The notes: generated by a model from the sequence alone, not told the origin. DNA of 64,000 nt from JAJFJD01 sp965228975 (GCA_965228975.1 OZ245851.1:4960001-5024000); one strand, 5' to 3'; shown: positions 48,820 to 58,420, counted from the first letter of the stretch. Translations and numbers: made by a program.

Positions 48820-50250
48820 TTAGCCCTTGATGCAAATGAGGGGTTTGAGCCGGGCGACCTTACGCGCGAGGCCGGCGCGGTGAGCCACCTCGACCACCTG
48901 CCCGACATCCTTGTAAGCGCCCGGCGCTTCCTCCGCGACGCCCCGCGCCGACGGGCTGCGCACAATAATTCCGCGATCCGCGAGCGAATCGATCACTTGC
49001 TGGCCTCGCCAACGTTTGCGCGCCTGATGCCTACTCATATCCCGGCCGGCGCCGTGACACGCCGAGCTGAAGCCGCGTTCCTCGTTCCCGGCCGCACCGA
49101 CAAGAATGAAAGATTCCGTTCCCATCGTTCCGCCGATCAAAACGGGCTGTCCGATGGCCTTGAGATCGTCCTGCAATGCCGGATGCCCAGGTCCATAGGC
49201 ACGCGTCGCGCCCTTGCGATGAATGAAGACAGACTGCGTCGAGCCATTCGTCTTGTGTTCCTCAACCTTGCAGGTGTTGTGCGAAACGTCGAACAGGAGT
49301 CTCAGCGTGGCGGATGGAAAAAAGCGCTCGAGAACCTGCCGCGTCAGATGAGTAATGATCTGGCGGTTGGCGAGCGCGCAGTTGATCCCGGCGCGCATGG
49401 CGCCGAGATACCGCTGACCGATATCGGAATTGATCGGTGCGCAGGCCAGCTCTCGGTCGATGAGTTGAATGCCGTGCTTCGGCGCTTCGATCACCATATC
49501 GCGCAGGAATTCGGTACCGATTTGATGACCCAGTCCCCGCGATCCGCAATGGATGCTGACGACGACATGACCCAACTCCAAACCGAATGCGTCCGCCGTC
49601 TTGGAATCGAAGATTTTCTCGACCTCTTGGACCTCAAGGTAGTGGTTGCCTGAACCGAGCGTGCCCATTTCCCGGCGCTGGCGTTTCTTTGCATGGCTGG
49701 AGACGAAGTCGGGCCGGGCATCTTCCATGCAGCCGGCCTCCTCCGTACGAAGCAGATCGTCCGAGGCGCCGTATCCTTGCGCCACCGCCCAGGCCGCGCC
49801 GCCCGAGAGCATATCGTCCATCTCGGTTTCGGAGAGTGACAAGCGGCCCTTGCTGCCGACGCCGGCCGGGATGTGCTTGAATAGAGCATCGGCGAGAGGC
49901 GCCTTCGAGGCCTCAATGCTGTGTGTCGACAAGCCTGTCAGCAGGGTTCGCACACCGCAGGATATGTCAAATCCCACCCCGCCGGCGGAAACCACCCCGC
50001 CGTGGTCCGGGTCGAAGGCCGCCACTCCGCCAATTGGAAATCCGTAGCCCCAATGTGCGTCCGGCATAGCGTAAGACGCCTTCACGATCCCGGGCAGCGA
50101 GGCGACGTTTGTCGCCTGTTCCAGCACCTTGTCGTCCATGTCTCGGATGAGCGCTGCGTCAGCATAGATCACGGCGGGGACCCGCATTGGGCCGGTCGGT
50201 TCGACCGACCATTCGAACTCATTTACCTGAGTCAGTCTGGCAGTATCCAT
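48820..50250 (-). CDS. rtcB: RNA ligase RtcB
   Basis: 476-residue GTP- and Mn-dependent RNA ligase that joins 2',3'-cyclic phosphate or 3'-phosphate ends to 5'-OH ends. Metal and guanylation motifs are visible: GVGFDISCGVRTLL, GTLGSGNHYLEVQ, IHCGSRGLGHQIG and the guanylate-binding His of SACHGAGRDMSR. ATG 50250 is used. It sits 34 bp after the archease gene, its known activator, in one transcript. Confidence 0.95.
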   Translation of the reverse strand: MDTARLTQVNEFEWSVEPTGPMRVPAVIYADAALIRDMDDKVLEQATNVASLPGIVKASYAMPDAHWGYGFPIGGVAAFDPDHGGVVSAGGVGFDISCGVRTLLTGLSTHSIEASKAPLADALFKHIPAGVGSKGRLSLSETEMDDMLSGGAAWAVAQGYGASDDLLRTEEAGCMEDARPDFVSSHAKKRQRREMGTLGSGNHYLEVQEVEKIFDSKTADAFGLELGHVVVSIHCGSRGLGHQIGTEFLRDMVIEAPKHGIQLIDRELACAPINSDIGQRYLGAMRAGINCALANRQIITHLTRQVLERFFPSATLRLLFDVSHNTCKVEEHKTNGSTQSVFIHRKGATRAYGPGHPALQDDLKAIGQPVLIGGTMGTESFILVGAAGNEERGFSSACHGAGRDMSRHQARKRWRGQQVIDSLADRGIIVRSPSARGVAEEAPGAYKDVGQVVEVAHRAGLARKVARLKPLICIKG

Positions 50251-50283
50251 CAAACTCTCCGTCAGGCTGCAAAGAATGTCCTT

Positions 50284-50727
50284 TCAGACATCCACGACAC
50301 ACTGGGCGACCCAAACACCGTTTTCCCGCCTGTGCACGGCGAGGCATGTGAAGGTAGCGCCCTTAATCTCGACCGCAGGTGCATGGCGTTTGATATCCAC
50401 CACTTCACCCCAGGCCACACCTGTCAGTTCGTTCCCGGCGATATGAACATCGAAGCGGCGGAACAACATGCGCTGGGTCGCCATTTCGAAGATCACTGCA
50501 TTAAGCCATTCGACAAAGAGAATTTCCTTGTCGGGGGCCTTACAGTGAACCTCCACGCCGACCGAATCATTGATAGCCGCAAGATCCGCCACGACTGCCG
50601 ACATCGCCTTTGCCGCCTCCTCGAAGGCGGCGCTGCAGGTCGGACCGAACCCGCGTATCCCGATATCCGCCTGATGGGCGAAATGCTCCCATCCCAAAGA
50701 GTCGGTGTTTCCGGTTATTGGCCCCAT
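50284..50727 (-). CDS. Archease
   Basis: 147-residue archease, the factor that speeds guanylation and multiple turnover of RtcB. Conserved blocks are WEHFAHQADIGIRGFGPTCSAAFEEAAKAM and the internal LFVEWLNAVIFEM. I chose ATG 50727 because an IS6 remnant (50812-50935) and an FNR-like box (50764-50777) occupy the sequence before it. ATG 50772 is the alternative. Confidence 0.9.
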   Translation of the reverse strand: MGPITGNTDSLGWEHFAHQADIGIRGFGPTCSAAFEEAAKAMSAVVADLAAINDSVGVEVHCKAPDKEILFVEWLNAVIFEMATQRMLFRRFDVHIAGNELTGVAWGEVVDIKRHAPAVEIKGATFTCLAVHRRENGVWVAQCVVDV

Positions 50728-50763
50728 ATCATGATTAACTATTCGTCTGCGCGGTTCGCGGCT

Positions 50764-50777
50764 TTGATTCATATCAT
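50764..50777. promoter_or_regulatory. FixK/FNR-like box upstream of archease-rtcB
   Basis: TTGATTCATATCAT has one mismatch to TTGAY-N4-RTCAA. It lies 37 bp before ATG 50727, consistent with a class II activator site only if that start is right. Confidence 0.45.
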
Positions 50778-50811
50778 GCCCGGCCGCGCCGCGGCTGCTC
50801 TGACCGGCTTG

Positions 50812-50935
50812 GCCCGTCATCGCTACCGTCCCGGAATGACCGCGATATGCACCAAGCGGCATCGCTTTCCGCGGGTTGTTCTCCAACACGCGGTGTGTCT
50901 GACGGTACGATTGAGATCAATGTCCGGACGGACTT
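50812..50935 (+). pseudogene. IS6-family transposase N-terminal remnant (copy 5)
   Basis: The sequence resembles the region around the start of the transposase at 11868: ATG 50836 gives MTAICTKRHRFPRVVLQHAV, then the frame decays. The rest of the element is missing. It sits between archease and the NAD-kinase-like gene, so a former insertion site lay there. Confidence 0.75.
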
Positions 50936-51022
50936 CGGTTGATAGGATATAACGCCTCATCAGGCCCCGGCGATCGTTGCCGGATGGGCTTGTGGCGGGA
51001 AACAGCCGTTGCATGGATACGA

Positions 51023-52180
51023 ATGGAGCAAACGACAAAATCGGCGGCCCGGATTGGATTCCTGGTGAATCCCATCGCCGGAATGGGCGGTCGCGTGGGT
51101 CTTAAGGGTACCGACGGTGTCGTCGGTGAGGCCGTGGCACTTGGTGCAGAGCCCATGGCTCACCTAAAGGCGGAGATAACGTTGCAGGAACTTCGGAAGT
51201 TGCTGGAAGGCGTCGGCGACGCCGTTGCGATCCATTGGCTGACATGCGCGGGCAAAATGGGTGCCGGCAGCCTCGAGGCGGCGGGTTTTTCCGACTTCGA
51301 AGTGGTCCACGAACCGAGCCGGCAGACGAGCGATAACGATACGATAGTTGCGGTGACGCGATTCCTCGAGCGGAGCGTTAATCTCATCCTGTTTTGCGGC
51401 GGCGACGGTACGGCGCGCGATGTCTGTAGGATCACGGGAACGGAAACACCCATTCTTGGGATTCCGTCCGGTGTCAAGATGTACTCGGGCGTATTCGGGA
51501 CAACGCCCGCGCGGACGGCGGAGATTTTGTTCGGCTATTTGGAGGGACGCCTGGCAACTGCCAAAGTCGACGTTCTCGACCTCGACGAAGAGCGCTATCG
51601 CCGTGGCGAATGGGCGGTCCGCTTATACTATTCGGCGCTGACGCCGTATGAACCGACCTATACCCAGTCGGCAAAGATGCTGATCTCCGAGGCGACCGAC
51701 GCGGACATCAAACAAGAGATCGCCGACTATCTGCGAGAGGAAATCGAGGCCTCGCCTGCAACGCTCTTCCTTCTCGGGCCCGGCAGCACCGTTCAGTCGA
51801 TCGGCCAAGCCCTAAATTTCGACAAAACCCTGTTGGGCATTGATGCGGTGGCGGGCGGCCTTCTTGTGGGCAAGGATCTTAACGAACACGAGCTGCTCGA
51901 TTTGCTCGATCAATACGCGCACTGCAGGCTGATACTCAGTCCAATCGGTGCGCAGGGATTCGTGCTCGGCCGGGGCAATCTACAGCTCAGCCCCGACGTC
52001 GTCCGCCGCATCGGGATCGACAATCTCATCGTCGTTGCGACGCCAGCGAAACTGACGCGTACGCCGACGCTAAGATTCGACACTGGTGACACCAAGCTCG
52101 ACTCGGATTTGGCCGCGGCCGCGTATGTGCCGGTGGTCATCGGCTACAGGGCGAGACGGTTGGTAAAGGTGAGCTGTTAG
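51023..52180 (+). CDS. ATP-NAD kinase-like protein (AcoX-type family)
   Basis: 385-residue protein of the ATP-NAD kinase-like family. GFLVNPIAGMGGRVGLKGTDG near the start and LILFCGGDGTARDVCR (the GGDGT nucleotide motif) are clear, then LGIPSGVKMYSGVF. The C-terminal region is longer than in true NAD kinases. The chosen ATG 51023 starts right where the family begins. It lies just before gcvPA (74 bp gap) and may supply or use NAD(H)-type cofactors. Substrate not known. Confidence 0.85.
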   Translation: MEQTTKSAARIGFLVNPIAGMGGRVGLKGTDGVVGEAVALGAEPMAHLKAEITLQELRKLLEGVGDAVAIHWLTCAGKMGAGSLEAAGFSDFEVVHEPSRQTSDNDTIVAVTRFLERSVNLILFCGGDGTARDVCRITGTETPILGIPSGVKMYSGVFGTTPARTAEILFGYLEGRLATAKVDVLDLDEERYRRGEWAVRLYYSALTPYEPTYTQSAKMLISEATDADIKQEIADYLREEIEASPATLFLLGPGSTVQSIGQALNFDKTLLGIDAVAGGLLVGKDLNEHELLDLLDQYAHCRLILSPIGAQGFVLGRGNLQLSPDVVRRIGIDNLIVVATPAKLTRTPTLRFDTGDTKLDSDLAAAAYVPVVIGYRARRLVKVSC

Positions 52181-52254
52181 GTAATGGTTGAATCTGCGCG
52201 AACATATCGGGTCTGGCGCCGGCCCATCATTCTCTGAACTCGGCGAGTTTGCAT

Positions 52255-53607
52255 ATGACCTTTCTCCCCCATACCGACACTGAACGCCGCGATATGCTTG
52301 ACGCGATCGGTGTCGCCAACATCGACGATCTGTTCGAAGTTGTGCCGGAACGGTTCCGTTTTCCCGATTTGGCGTTGCCTCCCGCCTTATCCGAAATGGA
52401 AATCGACAGCGAGATGCGGCGCCTCGCCAGCGGCAACGCCACCGTGGATCGAGAGGCCTGTTTTCTGGGAGCCGGCACCTACCATCATTACATCCCGTCC
52501 ACCGTCGACTACGTGCTGCAGCGCGGCGAGTTCTACACCTCTTACACACCCTACCAGCCCGAGATTAGCCAAGGCATGTTGCAGGCAATGTTCGAGTACC
52601 AGAGCATGATCTGCCGGCTCACCGACATGGAGGTGAGCAACGCCAGCCACTACGACGGTGCGACATCCTTGGCCGAGGGCGTGCTGCTCGCGCTCGACGC
52701 GGCCAAAGGGGAGCGAGGTACCGTTCTCATTTCGCCGAGGGTGCATCCGCAATACCGGGACGTGGTCAAGACCTACCTGCGCGGCTCGAATGCATCGGTC
52801 GTCGGCGACGACGATCCAACCGTGAACCTCGCTGCGCTGCGGTCGATGCTCGACGAGGACACGGCGGCAATCGTGATTCAGAATCCCAACTTCTTGGGTC
52901 AGTTCGAGGATGTGGCCGGGCTGGCTGATGCGGCGCACGGTGTTGGCGCGTTGCTTATCGTAGTCTGCGATCCAATATCGCTTGGTCTTTTTCATGCGCC
53001 CGGTTCGTATGGCGCGGACGTGGTCGTAGCGGACGGGCAGCCCCTTGGAATTTCACCGTCCTTCGGTGGCCCGCATCTCGGCATCTTTGCGACCCGGAAG
53101 GCCTATGTTCGCCGGCTTGTCGGGCGAGTTGTCGGCGAAACGGTGGACACTGACGGACGGCGCGGATACGTGCTGACCCTAGGCACGCGCGAGCAGCATA
53201 TCCGGCGGGCCAAAGCAACGAGCAACATTTGCACCAATGCGGGGCTGACGGCATTGGCAGCTGCCGTCTATCTTGCCACGCTGGGCCAGTCCGGCCTGAA
53301 GCACATCGCCGGCCTCTGCTATCACAAGAGCCACTATGCGGCCGCGCAAATCCGCGATCACGCAGGCCTGCGCGTAAATCCCCAAGCGCCATCGACGCCG
53401 TTCTTCAAGGAATTCGTGGTCGAACTGCCGCGGTCGGTTGAGGCCGTGAATTCGGCCCTGCTGGATGATTTTGGCATCCTCGGCGGTTATGACCTCGGCC
53501 GCGATCATCCATCTCTCGATCGGCGCATGCTGGTCGCGGTGACCGAAATGACACCGAAGCTGGCGATCGATCGTCTGGCCGAAGGCCTGCGGCAGGTGAC
53601 CGGATGA
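52255..53607 (+). CDS. gcvPA: Glycine decarboxylase subunit 1 (split P-protein)
   Basis: 450-residue N-terminal half of the PLP-dependent P-protein of the glycine cleavage system. GAGTYHHYIPSTVDYVLQRGEFYTSYTPYQPEISQG and GATSLAEG are characteristic. ATG 52255 is chosen. Its stop overlaps gcvPB by ATGA, giving equal amounts of the two subunits. gcvT and gcvH are not in the window. Confidence 0.95.
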   Translation: MTFLPHTDTERRDMLDAIGVANIDDLFEVVPERFRFPDLALPPALSEMEIDSEMRRLASGNATVDREACFLGAGTYHHYIPSTVDYVLQRGEFYTSYTPYQPEISQGMLQAMFEYQSMICRLTDMEVSNASHYDGATSLAEGVLLALDAAKGERGTVLISPRVHPQYRDVVKTYLRGSNASVVGDDDPTVNLAALRSMLDEDTAAIVIQNPNFLGQFEDVAGLADAAHGVGALLIVVCDPISLGLFHAPGSYGADVVVADGQPLGISPSFGGPHLGIFATRKAYVRRLVGRVVGETVDTDGRRGYVLTLGTREQHIRRAKATSNICTNAGLTALAAAVYLATLGQSGLKHIAGLCYHKSHYAAAQIRDHAGLRVNPQAPSTPFFKEFVVELPRSVEAVNSALLDDFGILGGYDLGRDHPSLDRRMLVAVTEMTPKLAIDRLAEGLRQVTG

Positions 53608-55106
53608 GTACCGTCGCGCCGGAGAAGGGCGCCATGACGGAACCAACTGTCTACGAGTTGAGCGTTCCCGGCCGCCGGGGTGTTGATCTTCCGATGCCGG
53701 ACGTACCCATGGCGGATCTGCCCGAACATTTGCTGCGAGACGACAACGGTCTGCCTGCACTGTCTCAGTCCGACGTGGTACGGCATTTCCTTCGTTTGTC
53801 GCAGCGCAATTTTGGTGTCGACAGCGGTTTTTACCCGCTTGGCTCTTGTACGATGAAGTACAACCCGAAGATCAATGAAGAGATAGCCCGGCTGCCCGGC
53901 TTTGCCTTCAGTCATCCTCTCCAAGCCACAGAGGCGGTACAAGGCAATCTGGCCGTCATGTTCAATTTGCAGCAATGGCTAATGGAGATCGGTGGGTTCG
54001 CTGCGGTTTCGCTGCAACCCGCCGCCGGAGCGCAAGGCGAGTTGACGGCGCTACTGATGATGCGGGCGTATCACGAAGACCGCGGGGATCGAGGGCGGTC
54101 ACAGGTGCTGATACCGGACTCGGCGCATGGTACCAATCCGGCCTCGACGACGATGGCTGGGCTGGACATGCTTGAAATCCCTAGCGATGCGCGCGGCAAC
54201 ATCGACATCAACGCGCTGCGGGCCGCATGCGACGATAGTGTGGCCGGGCTGATGTTGACCAACCCGAACACGCTCGGCTTGTTCGAGGAGCAGATCGAAG
54301 AAGTCATCCGCCTGGTACACGGCTGCGGCGGTCTTGTTTACGGCGACGGCGCCAATATGAACGCGTTGACGGGTATCGCCCGCCCCGCCGACATGGGCAT
54401 CGATCTCATGCACTACAATTTGCATAAAACTTTCGCCACGCCGCACGGTGGCGGCGGTCCGGGCTCGGGCCCACTCGGTACCTCGGAGGCTTTGCGCGAC
54501 TATCTGCCCGGCCCGATTGTCGTTGAGCAGCCGGGCATCGAGCATGAAGAGCTGCGATACGCATTGTTGAATCCGAAGCGGTCTATTGGGCGAATGTGTA
54601 CGTTCTTCGGCAATTTCGGAACGTTCCTGCGCGCCTATGCCTATATTAGACTGCATGGTGCCGATGGCCTGCGAGACAACGCCGCGCATGCGGTACTAAA
54701 CGCGAACTATCTCCGCGTTGCGGTTCGTGACACCTATCCCATTCCCTTTGACCGCACCTGCATGCATGAATTCGTGTGTCAGGGAAGATTCGAGGCCACG
54801 ACAGTGCGGGCGCTCGATGTCAGCAAGCGTCTTATGGATTATGGCTTCCATCCGCCGACCAACTATTTTCCGCTGACCGTTCCCGAAGCCTTGATGATCG
54901 AGCCGACGGAAACGGAGAGCAAACAGACCCTCGACGCGTTTACCGAAGCGATGCGACAGATTGCCGAGGAGGCGGCGACCGATCCCGAACTGCTGCAAAC
55001 CGCGCCGCACGCCGGGCCGGTCAAGAGGTTGGACGAAGTGAAAGCGGCGCGAGATCTCGTTCTATGCGACAGCGCTGCGAGGCCATCAACTCCGCGCCCG
55101 GAATGA
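53604..55106 (+). CDS. gcvPB: Glycine decarboxylase subunit 2 (PLP-bearing)
   Basis: 500-residue C-terminal half of the P-protein. The PLP lysine is Lys275 in NLHKTFATPHGGGGPG. GSCTMKYNPKINEE at the start and the IPDSAHGTNPAST block are family features. It is coupled to gcvPA. Decarboxylates glycine and passes the aminomethyl group to lipoyl-GcvH. Confidence 0.95.
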   Translation: MSTVAPEKGAMTEPTVYELSVPGRRGVDLPMPDVPMADLPEHLLRDDNGLPALSQSDVVRHFLRLSQRNFGVDSGFYPLGSCTMKYNPKINEEIARLPGFAFSHPLQATEAVQGNLAVMFNLQQWLMEIGGFAAVSLQPAAGAQGELTALLMMRAYHEDRGDRGRSQVLIPDSAHGTNPASTTMAGLDMLEIPSDARGNIDINALRAACDDSVAGLMLTNPNTLGLFEEQIEEVIRLVHGCGGLVYGDGANMNALTGIARPADMGIDLMHYNLHKTFATPHGGGGPGSGPLGTSEALRDYLPGPIVVEQPGIEHEELRYALLNPKRSIGRMCTFFGNFGTFLRAYAYIRLHGADGLRDNAAHAVLNANYLRVAVRDTYPIPFDRTCMHEFVCQGRFEATTVRALDVSKRLMDYGFHPPTNYFPLTVPEALMIEPTETESKQTLDAFTEAMRQIAEEAATDPELLQTAPHAGPVKRLDEVKAARDLVLCDSAARPSTPRPE

Positions 55107-55456
55107 CATACATCAAGAAACGCCGCGGCCGTTTCTGCAATGCTCACACCGCCACCGCAAAAAGTCTCGCAAAAGATGAGCCGCGATCAGATGGAGTGAG
55201 ACATGTTGAACTGGATACACGGTGACGTAGAAAGGCTCTTCTCGGTTCTTTTGCCGTCGTGTTCGGTTGTTTCTGCCCCGGCGCAGCATACCGTGGGTTT
55301 GTCGTTCTCGCTAATCTAGGTCATTGCGCAGGCAAAGGGCGGCATGCTGGGCGCGGGGCATCATCCGCTGTCGGCCACCGACCTAAGACGTGAACGAAAT
55401 CACGGGAAAATGCACGACGCGACGATCAAACCTGAATGACGAACCGTTAGGGGCCC
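55107..55456. other. Intergenic stretch without a recognised gene
   Basis: About 350 bp between gcvPB and the aminotransferase gene. No open frame of convincing composition, no tRNA or hairpin terminator was seen. Short frames continue from the end of gcvPB but look random. Confidence 0.5.
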
Positions 55457-56632
55457 ATGTCTGCCATACAGATTGCACGTAACGTCTCCAACATCGCGGT
55501 TTCCGCGATCAAGGAAATGGCCATTCGAAGCGCCAAGATCGAGGGCGCCGCCTCCCTGACGTGGGGTCTTCCCTCGTTTCGAACACCCGAACATATTCGG
55601 CGAGCGGTAGAGCGAGAGCTTGAGGCCGATCCCGAAATCGGCAAATACGCCCTTCCGGATGGGCTGCCCGCGCTTCGGCGGTTTGTCGCCGACGAGCATT
55701 CATCGGCAACGGGGATTCAGGTCGATCCGGACGAGAATGTCCTGATTACGGCCGGCAACATGCAGGGCTTGAATTCGTTATTTCACGTGCTGATCAATCC
55801 GGGCGACGAAATCATCGTAACCGATCCGGGGTTTGCGTCGCACTTTCAGCAGATTCGGCTCTGCGGCGGCCAACCCATATTCTGGAAAATGGATGAAACA
55901 CGGGATTGGAGTCTTGATCTTGATGCTTTGCCAAGTCTGATCAGCGACCGGACCAAAGCCATCGTTCTCGTCTCACCGTCCAACCCGACAGGCAAGATTT
56001 TTTCCGAGACCGAGTTGCGTCGCATCGGCGCGCTTGCCGTAGAGCGGGGTCTGGTCGTTCTCTTGGACGATCCGTATTCGCATTTCACCTACGAGAACCG
56101 GCACCGTTACTTCAATCTGGCCAGCGTACCATCGCTATCGAACAACCTGGCCTACCTATTCACCTTCTCCAAGAGCTACGCGATGAGCGGGTGGCGTCTG
56201 GGATACATGGTCGTGCCCGGATTTCTCAAACGCGAGGTCATGAAGGTGCATGACGCGACGATTATCTGCACGCCGCGAATTTCGCAAGTCGCGGGGATCG
56301 CCGCCCTCAGCGAGGAACCGACACACCTGAAGGAGTTCGAGGACGCTCTCGCGCAACGCCGGGAACTCATCTGTGCGCGGCTCGATGCCGTTTCCCATGT
56401 TTTCGACTATGTCAAACCAGAGGGAGCCTATTACGTCTTCCCCAGAATACTGGCCGATCATGAAGACGCGGTTGAGTTTTCAATTCGACTGCTTGAGCAG
56501 GCAAGAGTGACGGTAACGCCGGGAAGCGCGTTTGGACCGACCGGCGAGCACCATGTTCGAATGGCGTATTGCGTAGAAGAAGAGACGATCCAACGGGCCT
56601 TCGACCGGATTGAGAAGTACTTTCCACGGTAA
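55457..56632 (+). CDS. PLP-dependent aminotransferase (class I/II)
   Basis: 391-residue fold type I aminotransferase. PLP Lys239 is in TFSKSYAMSGWRLGY; SPSNPTGKIFSE (the Asn-Pro turn), DDPYSHFTYE and the substrate Arg in EHHVRMAYC are also seen. It fits aspartate/alanine-type enzymes. The transcript converges on the metallophosphoesterase gene. Confidence 0.93.
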   Translation: MSAIQIARNVSNIAVSAIKEMAIRSAKIEGAASLTWGLPSFRTPEHIRRAVERELEADPEIGKYALPDGLPALRRFVADEHSSATGIQVDPDENVLITAGNMQGLNSLFHVLINPGDEIIVTDPGFASHFQQIRLCGGQPIFWKMDETRDWSLDLDALPSLISDRTKAIVLVSPSNPTGKIFSETELRRIGALAVERGLVVLLDDPYSHFTYENRHRYFNLASVPSLSNNLAYLFTFSKSYAMSGWRLGYMVVPGFLKREVMKVHDATIICTPRISQVAGIAALSEEPTHLKEFEDALAQRRELICARLDAVSHVFDYVKPEGAYYVFPRILADHEDAVEFSIRLLEQARVTVTPGSAFGPTGEHHVRMAYCVEEETIQRAFDRIEKYFPR

Positions 56633-56643
56633 CGGCGGCTCTC

Positions 56644-56672
56644 CGATCTTTGATCGATGGGATCAGAGATCG
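56644..56672. terminator. Possible bidirectional hairpin between convergent genes
   Basis: CGATCTTTGATC and GATCAGAGATCG can pair (11 of 12 plus one wobble) with a 5-base loop, located between the converging aminotransferase and phosphoesterase genes. No T-run follows on either side, so its function as a terminator is uncertain. Confidence 0.35.
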
Positions 56673-57619
56673 CCGGATATCGCGTCCGGTCCGGACCGAA
56701 GTGTTACGCAGACCACTTCTCCCGGACAGTAAGCGCGAAACGGGATCACACAGGTACCGATACCCCGGCTGGTGTAGCCGACCATGTCGCCATGGCGCCA
56801 AACGCCTCGTGCCAGCTCGTGATGTCGCTTGAGCCCCGTTGCGAAAGGCCTTTGCGTGGGAAGGCAAATCTGCCCGCCGTGCGTATGCCCCGTCAAATAA
56901 AGACGATGCTTTTCGGCCGCCCGGTCTGCGACCTCGGGCGAGTGCACCAGCGCGATACAATACCCTTCGGGTGCAGCGTCGAGCGTGGCATGCGCGTGCT
57001 CCGTCTCGAAGCGATGGACGTCGTCGAGCCCTGTGATGTGCAGGTCCTCGTCGCCACGCGACATGGTAATCGTCTCATTCACCAAAACGCGGATGCCGAT
57101 CGATTCCATCGGCGAAACCATTGCCGCGGAGTCATGATTGCCGAGCACGCCAAACACGCCGTCGGGCGGCTGAACTGCGGAAACGACACAGTTCAAGCGT
57201 TCGATCAACGGGTCGAGGGGGGCATGGATATTGTCCCGGATATCGCCGGTGATCACGCAAAGATCGTGATCGATATCGGTGATGCATTTCGCAAGGACCG
57301 TGGCCGTATCGTCGATATTGTCCAAATGCAAGTCGGTCAGGTGCAGAATACGATAGCCGTCAAAAGCGACCGGAATGTCCGGATGTGAAACGGTAAGCCG
57401 GGTCGTTTGCAGATTGAGCGCCCTGTCGGCGCCCCATCGGAAGAAACGCGTCGACCGGCATCGTTCATGGACATTGCCGGCCATCTTATAGAGATGGCCG
57501 CGGACGTTGCCGCGCCAAAGTTTGCCCGATGGCCGCGACTCCATCGCCTCGCGGCGCGCAAGCCAGTCACGCCGACGAGACATCATTTCAAGAATTTCGT
57601 CAGTTGGTCCGTCGTGCAT
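56663..57619 (-). CDS. Calcineurin-like metallophosphoesterase (YaeI type)
   Basis: 318-residue metallophosphoesterase. The metal motifs run in order: LHLTDLHLD, ITGDIRDN, GVLGNHDSAA, LVHSPE and LTGHTHGGQICLP. The N-terminal 95 residues have a basic amphipathic character, as in membrane-associated YaeI/UDP-diacylglucosamine-pyrophosphatase-like proteins. Phosphodiester substrate unknown. Confidence 0.92.
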   Translation of the reverse strand: MHDGPTDEILEMMSRRRDWLARREAMESRPSGKLWRGNVRGHLYKMAGNVHERCRSTRFFRWGADRALNLQTTRLTVSHPDIPVAFDGYRILHLTDLHLDNIDDTATVLAKCITDIDHDLCVITGDIRDNIHAPLDPLIERLNCVVSAVQPPDGVFGVLGNHDSAAMVSPMESIGIRVLVNETITMSRGDEDLHITGLDDVHRFETEHAHATLDAAPEGYCIALVHSPEVADRAAEKHRLYLTGHTHGGQICLPTQRPFATGLKRHHELARGVWRHGDMVGYTSRGIGTCVIPFRAYCPGEVVCVTLRSGPDAISGDL

Positions 57620-57731
57620 ATGTCTCGTGTTTTTTTCCCGAAGGCTCAGTTCTGGGCCGGCGTCGTATCAGACAAGCGACCAGTAGGCCAGCGCCATGGT
57701 ATCATAACAATATGACCGACATGGTTAAGTA

Positions 57732-57757
57732 GCCCTTGAGGAAAGTGTATCAAGGGC
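57732..57757. repeat. 8-bp inverted repeat upstream of a membrane protein gene
   Basis: GCCCTTGA and TCAAGGGC pair perfectly across a 10-base loop. It lies 43 bp before ATG 57800 and could be an operator or mRNA structure. Confidence 0.5.
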
Positions 57758-57799
57758 AGTGCTTCCTACGCCTTCGATCCGAGCCTATGACAGGTGCCG

Positions 57800-58420
57800 A
57801 TGTCTAACGATTCAAAGGCTGTGCGGATAATTCGCTGGCGGGGGCGAATTCCGCTGTCGATCAAGCTGGTTTTCACGCTGTTTATGTGCGTCCTGGTGCC
57901 CATCTATTGGCATCACTATGGCCCGGCAAATTTTTTATGGGCATCGGACATCGCACTTTTCGCTGTCTTCATTTCTGTTTGGCTGGAGAAGCCACTCCTC
58001 AACAGCATGATGGCAATCGGTGTCCTGCCGTTCGAGCTACTGTGGATTGCGGATTTTCTCTCGGGAGCGCAGTTGCTGGGTGGAACGGAGTATATGTTTG
58101 ACGACAGTCGTCCGCTCTATTTGCGCGCGCTGTCCCTGTTCCACTTTGCGCTGCCGCCCTTCGTTGTCTTCCTGTTATTTCGTCTAGGATACGATCGCCG
58201 AGCATTGGTGGCACAGACGCTCCTCGCCTGGATTGTCCTGCCGCTTTCCTACCTAATCACCGATCCGGCGGAAAACATTAATTTCGTGCTGGGTTTTGGA
58301 GATCGGCCGCAGTCATTGATGTCACCGCTGCTGTATCTCGCTCTCGGGATGGCATTGCTCCCGGCGGCCATTTTTCTTCCGCTCCACCTGATACTGCGGC
58401 GTTATTTCGGGCTCCGATGA
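57800..58420 (+). CDS. Polytopic membrane protein, unknown
   Basis: 206-residue protein with about six membrane helices. Conserved-looking motifs inside are WHHYGPANFLWASDIALF, WIADFLSG and LITDPAENINFVLGF. I recognise no named family. It is encoded alone. The following 58421-58717 has no convincing gene. Confidence 0.75.
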   Translation: MSNDSKAVRIIRWRGRIPLSIKLVFTLFMCVLVPIYWHHYGPANFLWASDIALFAVFISVWLEKPLLNSMMAIGVLPFELLWIADFLSGAQLLGGTEYMFDDSRPLYLRALSLFHFALPPFVVFLLFRLGYDRRALVAQTLLAWIVLPLSYLITDPAENINFVLGFGDRPQSLMSPLLYLALGMALLPAAIFLPLHLILRRYFGLR

